DNA of 64,000 nt from Paracorniculantispora psalliotae (taxonomy: Eukaryota; Ascomycota; Sordariomycetes; Hypocreales; Cordycipitaceae): NCBI GenBank assembly GCA_002796755.1, contig PHFE01000093.1:646013-710012 (forward strand), written 5' to 3'. Made by a program: the position numbers and the translations under genes. Positions 57,816-64,000 of the stretch are shown here, piece by piece (the first letter of the stretch is position 1; every line of letters starts with the position of its first letter). The notes under the pieces are model-generated. The model was not told the origin of the DNA and did no database searches. It saw only the letters and a list, made by a program, of their open reading frames with translations.

Positions 57816-60800
57816 ATGGCCGCCAACGCCAGATACAGTCTCCCAGCAGGCTACAACAGCCATGCTACCAACGGCGGCGGGAAGCCGCCCCTACCGCATA
57901 TCGACGATGTTGTCGCACTGCCTACAGATGTCGACAGCAACAAGCCGCTTAAGTGGCTGCTTGAGCAGGCCGAGATGTCACTACGCCAGTCCGAGATGAG
58001 CCGCGACTTCAACAGACCAGCTCTGGCCTTGAAAGACTTCATTCGAGCCTCGATCATCACCGTCCAGCTGGTATCACATCACAAAGACTACCTTATGTTA
58101 AAAGAAGGGCGTGGTGACTTGGCCAGAAAACATACAGCTCTCATGACGCGGATCAAGCAGCAAAACGACGTATACGACCAGATCAAGAAAGATATCATTG
58201 CCGACAACAAGAGAACCGGCGTGCTTCCGAAATCGCAAAAGGCTGGACAAACCCAGTCCAACGGAAACCATTCAACAACGGCGCCAACAACAAGCAACGG
58301 CGTCGCGGTGACGGCTTCGGGCAAGGTCAAGCCTAAGGTGCACCCCAAACCACAATCCCTTCAAGGAAAGGCCGTAGCTGGCCACGGACGATCATCTTCG
58401 ACCAATACAGTCAATATAGACCTGGCAGCACGATTCGCCAACCTACGAGGGCCACAGACGACACCTGGACAAGACCCGCGCATCAAAACGCACCCAATCC
58501 CACCTCTGAAACCCGCCGGCCCGCGAGAGATGCCCCCGTCGCCTCAAAAGTCAGAACCGAGCATAGCACCCAGTGTGCCGTCGTTACCAAAGATTCCAGA
58601 TGCTATATATCATCCGGCCCGTGGCAGCGTCTCTGGTGACGTTGGACGGCCGCCAGCGACGACACCACGAGGCTCTTACAGCCGCGCAACACCCACTCCG
58701 TCCCTTAGCAATATGCCGAGTCCTGTGTCTGGGCGGCAAAGCATGGAATACTTCCCACCCGTTAATGCGAATTCGACAGGCAACAAATCATTGCTGCAAA
58801 ATTCCGTCTCCGACAGCGAAAACGACTCGATCACGGCCGAGGAGCTCTTCCAAGCAATGAAGCAGAGAGGCTCTGTACTTATAATCGATATTCGTTCACG
58901 AGCCGAGTTTGACGAAGGTCATATCATGTCCTCTTCCACAATTTGCGTGGAGGCAAGCATTTTGCTTCGAGACAATATATCAGCAGCAGAAATCTCAGAG
59001 AGCCTGGTCCTGTCACCCAACCAGGAGCAGTCCCAGTTTGATCGACGCAACGAGTACCAACTCGTCGTATTCTATGACCAAGACTCTGAAGAGATCCCGC
59101 GCTCGCCGCGCAGCTCCGATGACATGGTCATTGTCTCTTTACACCGCGCTCTAGTACATTTTAACTATGATCGTGAGTTGAAACAACCACCTCGCATCCT
59201 GAGAGGTGGCTTAGACGCATGGGTTGACTTGATGGGCTCTGCTTCATTACAATCTACAAACCTCAGTAGCAACTCTCATGTTTCGACTTCGCGGGCTCGA
59301 AGCGGGACGTTCCAGCGCAGACGATCCAAATACATCAGGCCACTGCGGGCAGACGAGGTCAAGGTTTGGCAACAGACTCTGGAGAACGAAGAGCTCGAGG
59401 CCAATCAACCTCCGGAGTATCATCGATCAACAGAGTCTTTCTTACGGCGCTATCCTCCAGTTTTGACAGAGCAGGAATCTATGACATCGTCCCCCACAAG
59501 CGAACAGCCGCCACGCTATGGTTCACTGCATAAGATTGACCCTTATACAGACCTTCCGTCGCCGCCAACGCGCCCCGCACCTTCAGTACCCCGGTTGAGC
59601 TACAGCAGCCTATCTCACACCTCGGAAGAGGCCGACCGCTTCGATGAACCAGTTACGCCGCGGCAGATGGTGCGAACGACTAAGGTCGCCGAGCAAATGA
59701 CAGGAGATGGCCACAAGCTATACACAGGTCTCAATAACCCACACAACTGGTGCTACGCGAACAGTACGCTGCAGTCGCTACTCGCATCACCAGATTTTGG
59801 CAAAGAACTTTCAGACTCGACTTGGTCTACAGACTACCGCGCACCAAAGAAAGACAATGAGAAGATAGAACATCCCCAGCTCATGATTCGAATTATATCC
59901 AACTTGTTCCACTGGATGGCAACGGGCAATCTGCAAGTCATGAAAGCTCAAACTCTAATGGTAAGGGCACCGATATGTCTTGTTACACGATCATACGCTG
60001 ACAATTTGAAGGACTATTCCCAGCATATTTGCAAGCAAAGTCGGTCGAATGCGCAATTTGGCGGAACACAGCAGCAAGATGCACAAGAGTTCATGTCGTT
60101 CCTCATGGAGCATCTGCATGATGAGACCAACTCCCGTCGAAACTTGAAGGGCAACGCGATGCAGCCAAATACCAAGTCACAGCCGTTACTCTACTCCGCC
60201 GTTCAATACTGGTACAACCACCTCCAGTACAACGATTCAATTGTTGACAGACACTGGCGCGGGCTAGAACTATCCACCGTCAAATGCCTGGATTGCCACA
60301 CCAAGACTTATACATTTTCTCCGTTTGAATGGATTCCCGCACCCGTCGCGCTGGGAAGCACCAGGCAAACTTTGGAGCAGTCCCTGCATCAGCACATTGC
60401 CAACAACACCCTCGACGACTTCTCCTGCGACAAGTGCCGCCGCAATACGCGCGCGATGCAGTCCATCTCCTTTGCGCGCCTGCCCCCGCTGCTGTGCGTC
60501 TGCTTCCGCCGCTTCAACTACAACCAGGCCACCGGCGACATCAAGAAGTCGACAGCGCCCGTGACCTGGGACTTCAACGACTTTGATTTTTCGCCGTACT
60601 TTTTCGAGAACGGCAACGGCCACCCGCCGCCCGGCACCAACGACCACGCGTTCCAGGGCCCCTTTCGCTACGAGTGCTACGCCGTCATCGTGCACGCTGG
60701 CAGTCGCACCGACAACGGCCATTACTTTGCGTACGTCCGCGACCAGAGCACGCACGATCCCTACGCCTGGTTCTGCTGCAACGACAGCCGCGTCACGCGT

Positions 60801-60902
60801 GTGCGCATCGGCAGCGGCGACCGCGACGACATCCAGAACGAGGTCTTCAAGTCGGGCCAGGATCGCGTGCCGTACTTGGTGTTTTTCCGGCGCAAGGGGT
60901 AG
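57816..60902 (+). CDS. DOA4: DOA4-type ubiquitin carboxyl-terminal hydrolase (rhodanese plus USP)
   Basis: This cysteine protease removes ubiquitin from cargo before it enters multivesicular bodies and so recycles ubiquitin. Exons are 57816-59960 and 60012-60902 (1011 aa); the 51-nt intron is phase 0 and joins KAQTLM to DYSQHICKQ. Residues about 40-130 are a helical MIT/USP8-like region (KWLLEQAEMSLRQSEMSRD). A rhodanese-like domain starts near 339 (ITAEELFQAM, LIIDIRSRAEFDEGHI) and lacks a clear catalytic cysteine loop. The USP domain begins near 637 (GLNNPHNWCYANSTLQSLL); the nucleophile is C646, the histidine H952 (DNGHYFAYV) and the third residue D973 (NDSRV). Two C-x2-C pairs (CLDC, CDKC) form the zinc ribbon. 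The start at 57816 is the first ATG and has a good context (TCCATGGCC). DOA4, UBP5 and USP8 belong to this group. Confidence 0.93.
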   Translation: MAANARYSLPAGYNSHATNGGGKPPLPHIDDVVALPTDVDSNKPLKWLLEQAEMSLRQSEMSRDFNRPALALKDFIRASIITVQLVSHHKDYLMLKEGRGDLARKHTALMTRIKQQNDVYDQIKKDIIADNKRTGVLPKSQKAGQTQSNGNHSTTAPTTSNGVAVTASGKVKPKVHPKPQSLQGKAVAGHGRSSSTNTVNIDLAARFANLRGPQTTPGQDPRIKTHPIPPLKPAGPREMPPSPQKSEPSIAPSVPSLPKIPDAIYHPARGSVSGDVGRPPATTPRGSYSRATPTPSLSNMPSPVSGRQSMEYFPPVNANSTGNKSLLQNSVSDSENDSITAEELFQAMKQRGSVLIIDIRSRAEFDEGHIMSSSTICVEASILLRDNISAAEISESLVLSPNQEQSQFDRRNEYQLVVFYDQDSEEIPRSPRSSDDMVIVSLHRALVHFNYDRELKQPPRILRGGLDAWVDLMGSASLQSTNLSSNSHVSTSRARSGTFQRRRSKYIRPLRADEVKVWQQTLENEELEANQPPEYHRSTESFLRRYPPVLTEQESMTSSPTSEQPPRYGSLHKIDPYTDLPSPPTRPAPSVPRLSYSSLSHTSEEADRFDEPVTPRQMVRTTKVAEQMTGDGHKLYTGLNNPHNWCYANSTLQSLLASPDFGKELSDSTWSTDYRAPKKDNEKIEHPQLMIRIISNLFHWMATGNLQVMKAQTLMVRAPICLVTRSYADNLKDYSQHICKQSRSNAQFGGTQQQDAQEFMSFLMEHLHDETNSRRNLKGNAMQPNTKSQPLLYSAVQYWYNHLQYNDSIVDRHWRGLELSTVKCLDCHTKTYTFSPFEWIPAPVALGSTRQTLEQSLHQHIANNTLDDFSCDKCRRNTRAMQSISFARLPPLLCVCFRRFNYNQATGDIKKSTAPVTWDFNDFDFSPYFFENGNGHPPPGTNDHAFQGPFRYECYAVIVHAGSRTDNGHYFAYVRDQSTHDPYAWFCCNDSRVTRVRIGSGDRDDIQNEVFKSGQDRVPYLVFFRRKG

Positions 60903-61051
60903 TAGCAGCGTGACAGTGGCATCTTTGTCTCTTTTTAACTGCGTATAATGACATATTTCGGCGCTTCACAGCCGCCTCTAGCATCTTTTTTTATTTTCGT
61001 AATTTATTCATTTCTTCTACTTTTGTGCATGAATATTTGCCGTACCTTTGT

Positions 61052-61718
61052 TTATGCGTGAACGTCTTTGCCAGAGGGCTGACTCTCAGCCTGCGCCGGG
61101 GGCCGGTAATGCTGCTCGACGTCCTCCAGCGCCTCGCTCGCAAACGCAGCGGCGATGTCGCCGCCATTGCTGCCCAGCTCCTCCAGGAAGCACCGCACCC
61201 GCGCGACATGGATCGGCGGCCCATTGCGATCACTATCCCCGCCTAGTAATCTGTGCAAGGGCTTCAGAAACCGCACGGTGCCGGTCGTCTGCATCTGCAG
61301 GCCCTTGCTGCTGCCGCTGTCGTGGATGAGCTTGTACGCGGTCGTAATCTTGAGCGCGAACATTTCGTGCACGACCTCCACGCCGTCTTCCAGCGCCGTC
61401 AGCGTCTTGGTCATTCTCTGTGACTCGGCAGAAGAAAAGGGAAAGACAACGGAGGTGAGCGCCTCGCTCCATGTCGGCGGCGCTGGAGGGTCTTGCGCCG
61501 CCTCCGACGGTCCGTCTTCGAAGCCGGGCAGCCAGACCAGCCGCCTCATGATGGATTCATCATGAAGAATCAGGAGGATGAATGTGCGGTCGAGGCTCGT
61601 GGGCAGCGGAAACGTGGGCAAGTTGTCTTGCGGGTGTGTGCTGTAGAAGACTGCGCGGGAGCGTTAGCTGGTCGTCTGTTGAGGCATGAGCCAGCGTCGT
61701 GCAGTTACAGGATGACAT
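61052..61718 (-). CDS. Conserved hypothetical protein (202 aa)
   Basis: The proposed exons on the minus strand are 61718-61709 (only 10 nt, ATGTCATCCT) and 61650-61052. The 58-nt intron has GTAACT, a CTAAC branch and a GCGCAG acceptor, and keeps phase 1, so the protein begins MSSFFYSTHPQDNLPTF. The body is a soluble alpha/beta-looking chain with SLDRTFILLILHDESIMRRL, a proline-rich loop, a likely helical stretch around MTKTLTALEDGVEVVHEMF, and a hydrophilic C-terminus. I do not recognise the family. The second exon alone has no ATG at a sensible place for the FYSTHPQDN segment, which supports the micro-exon; a longer first exon further upstream is the alternative. It converges on the DOA4-like gene with a 149-bp gap. 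Confidence 0.7.
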
Positions 61719-62272
61719 GTCGTGGGAATTCAATCTGCAGATATTAAAAACCACAGCGGTGATCGTTGAGCCATCAGATCTGTTGGGAAAATCATCATCT
61801 CCTCCGGAGAATGATCTCCCGGCGACATATGGTGACGAAGAAGGCTAGCAATGACATCACTGGTGGGATCTCACAGGGACGGCTTATTATTCGGCCAATC
61901 TGCTGGTAACTATTCCGTAGTTTGTATGAATAAGAAAGATAAGACAAATAAGAAAAATAAGAAAAATAACAAATGAGAATAGACACGAGAATAAAAAGTA
62001 AGTAAAATAGGAAAATATACAAAGCATGATCGAAATACCACACTTCAGCGGGGAGAGTGGTGTAGATCAACCGCGGAGCTAACCGATCGTAATAACAGAA
62101 GATCAAGACATTTTTCATATTAATTGATTGACCGTTTGGCCAGTCCGCTACCACAGCCTCAATTTATCATAAGTTTCTTTATACCAGAAACTACCACGCC
62201 TCGCTGAGCACTCCGGCGCAGCATCATCCTCCGTAGCTAATGGTTGGCTTACAAACAAATTTTGGTCGACCA
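61719..62272. other. Promoter of the 202-aa gene and 3' region of the ALAD-like gene
   Basis: This 554-bp spacer is A/T-rich with an AATAAGAAA-type quasi-repeat at about 61927-61975. No coding sequence is seen. Confidence 0.45.
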
Positions 62273-63402
62273 TCAACTCAGCCAGTCCAAGAAATGCGGT
62301 GTAAAGTAGCTAACCACCACATCTGCACCTGCACGGAAAATTCCCTCTGTCGATTCGAATGCCAATTCCTTCAGATCCACCACACCAGCCTGCGCCGCCG
62401 CCTGAATGATGGCGTACTCGCCCGACACCTGCATCGCCACGATCGGAACATTGGCCATGTTCCGCGCGTCGCGGATAATGTCATTGTACGCCGGCTTCAC
62501 CATGAGCATGTCCGCGCCTTCCTGCATGTCGCGGGCCAGCGCCTTGTGGGCCAGTCGCCGTGCCGGCGGCGGAAGCAGGTAGCGACGGCGGTCTCCAATC
62601 GCGGGCGTGGACGAGACGGCGCCGAAGTAGGGCTGGTACAGGCAGCTTGCGAACTTGGCCGAGTAGGACATGAGAGACACCTTGCTTTCGAGTTGCGCGG
62701 CAATCAATTTGAGCTTGATGGCGCGGATGCGCCCGTCGCTCATATCAGAGGGCGCAACGCAGTGGGCGCCCGCACGCGCAAAAGCGAGCGCAATGTCCGA
62801 AACGCGCGCAACCGAGGCTTCGTTATCAACGGTTCCATCCTCAAATAAAATGACATGGCCATGGTGCGTGTATTGGCTGAGGCTGATGTCGGCAATGATG
62901 TACAGCTCTGGGAAGGCCTCGCGAATGCGGGGGATCACGGGGATAATAGGTCCGGTAGGGCTATCTGCCATGCTCCCAGTGGCATCTTTCATGTCGCTAT
63001 CTGGCAGTGAGCCGAATAAGATGATTGAGTGCAAGCCCTTGTCTACCAGGCCTTTGAGGAATGGCAGGAGCTTGTTCACACCGCGCGTAAACTGGCCCGG
63101 CATGCCGTTTATGGGCTCTTCCATATCTGGATCGGCAGATATGAACAGGGGGTATATAAACATTGCCTATAGACGCCACCATTAATCGGTCTTATTCCGG
63201 TGATAAAGGAGAGCGAAATATAAAGCAAACGAACCTTGTGTAGTTGCCGGTCGGCCTGCCACATAGCTGATACGGCATGATTAAAGCCACTTTTCAGCTG
63301 ACTGGCAATAATCGCTGTACCATCTCGAGATGAAGGACCAGCATTGCTATCAATAGATAGAAATTGAGTAGGTGTGTGAAGTTCTGGGGCTGTCATGGTC
63401 AT
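62273..63402 (-). CDS. Divergent 5-aminolevulinate dehydratase (porphobilinogen synthase) paralogue
   Basis: Exons on the minus strand are 63402-63235 and 63166-62273 (353 aa); the 68-nt intron joins QLHK to AMFIYPLFISADPD. The ALAD barrel is complete. Both Schiff-base lysines are present: K227 in MSYSAKFASCLYQPY and K280 in MLMVKPAYNDI. In canonical fungal and animal HEM2 the metal loop reads D-x-C-x-C ... HGHC with three zinc cysteines; here it reads DISLSQYTHHGHVI, so these positions are S151, S153 and V161. The aspartate-rich loop of Mg-type enzymes is also absent. The protein may therefore be metal-independent at this site, use another substrate, or be catalytically altered. Two in-frame ATGs (63402, 63396) are close together. 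It looks like a second copy beside a normal HEM2 elsewhere, possibly tied to specialised metabolism; genes beyond the window edge are not visible. Confidence 0.85.
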
Positions 63403-64000
63403 AAAGCGTACATCAATGGTATCGACGACAACAGCGGCTCAGATAAGAAATAAATCCGACAAAAATACACCCTAGGTAATTATTTCGGGGAGGAAAACTC
63501 TTAAGGTCTGCAAAAGCTGTGAGATATTCGTCAATTGCGTTTTCAGTGGTCTGTTGAGGGCTTTGCGTGCCGGGGAGAGTCATCCGGTTGGGAAAACAAG
63601 AAGTCAGGTGGGTAGAGGAATTTGCATGCTGGAACAGTTCGGCCGCTGATCAACACAATATGGAACTTTTACAAAGAGCCTCCGAGTCTAGAATTGACGG
63701 GACTCTCTATTACTCTATAATGCGTCTGCACTTCGGCCCATAATTCATGACGATACAGCTAACATCTGCAAAGTGCTGCAGCTTGTCTCAGTTCAGCTGG
63801 TAACAGACCCGCCACAGCTGTAGGCACTCATCTGCAGGCGCACACATGACCGCTGCGCTCCCTTACCGTTATTAAAAGACCTTGCGCGATAGCCCAAGGT
63901 AGTTATTGTTTGATTCGGATCTCGTAATGTTTGTGGGGCATCCTCCCGCCGTGCATGGCCGACAACGCACACTGCATATGTCGGTGCTACACTCGAAGGA
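63403..64000. other. Upstream region of the ALAD-like gene
   Basis: This 598-bp segment runs to the window edge and should contain the promoter of the ALAD-like gene. No coding sequence is seen. Confidence 0.45.

Noticed and set aside
1..64000. tRNA, 5S rRNA and CRISPR-type features
   Set aside because: No B-box-like GGTTCGANTCC with a matching cloverleaf was found, nor any spaced direct-repeat array.
1..64000. Secondary-metabolite gene cluster
   Set aside because: No polyketide synthase, peptide synthetase, terpene cyclase or P450 is present; the ALAD-like gene at the right edge is the only candidate accessory enzyme.

Overview
This window is nuclear DNA from a filamentous ascomycete, most likely a sordariomycete of the order Hypocreales. 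The evidence is short spliceosomal introns (51 to 212 nt, most 51-70 nt, with GTATGT/GTAAGT donors, CTAAC/CTGAC branch sites and CAG/TAG acceptors), G+C-rich codon usage, and the gene set. The order is inferred from protein style only; Trichoderma-like or related genera are possible. There is no operon logic, no bacterial signature, no CRISPR array, and no rRNA or tRNA gene that I could recognise.

Layout. 0.4-4.3 kb: COX15 (heme A synthase, +) converges on a conserved zinc-finger/coiled-coil protein of unknown role (-). A 5.6 kb gene-empty stretch follows. 9.9-12.3 kb: heterochromatin protein HP1 (+) and a 55-residue one-pass membrane peptide (+). 13.2-28.5 kb: five genes all on the minus strand, namely an Apd1/Aim32-type [2Fe-2S] protein, glycerol-3-phosphate acyltransferase (GPT2/SCT1), a BRAP2/ETP1 RING ubiquitin ligase, polyubiquitin (UBI4, four repeats) and an atypical Zn2Cys6 transcription factor. 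28.5-36.3 kb: a 7.8 kb gene-poor block with a 9-bp minisatellite and what looks like a decayed gene. 36.3-40.5 kb: a secreted histidine acid phosphatase and the protein farnesyltransferase beta subunit (RAM1). Another 6.2 kb gene-poor block precedes a small double-stranded-RNA-binding-fold protein (46.6 kb). 51.2-52.4 kb: a conserved fungal gene interrupted by one in-frame TAG. 52.6-63.4 kb: a phosphoglycerate-mutase-family protein, VPS27 (ESCRT-0), a DOA4-type deubiquitinase, a conserved hypothetical protein, and a divergent 5-aminolevulinate dehydratase paralogue that has lost the metal-binding cysteines.

Functional themes. Four genes handle ubiquitin: UBI4 supplies it, BRAP2 is an E3, VPS27 sorts ubiquitinated cargo at the endosome, and the DOA4-like enzyme recovers ubiquitin at the same compartment. 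VPS27 and the DOA4-like gene are head to head over 1.2 kb. Two genes touch tetrapyrroles (COX15 and the ALAD-like enzyme) but lie 60 kb apart.

The most unusual items are: (1) the ALAD-like protein with intact Schiff-base lysines but neither the Zn-cysteine nor the Mg-aspartate site; (2) the single nonsense codon at an expected tryptophan in the 51 kb gene; (3) four phase-0 introns that are multiples of three and stop-free, one of which folds around a perfect 12-bp inverted repeat; and (4) the decayed coding remnant at 33.4-33.9 kb.
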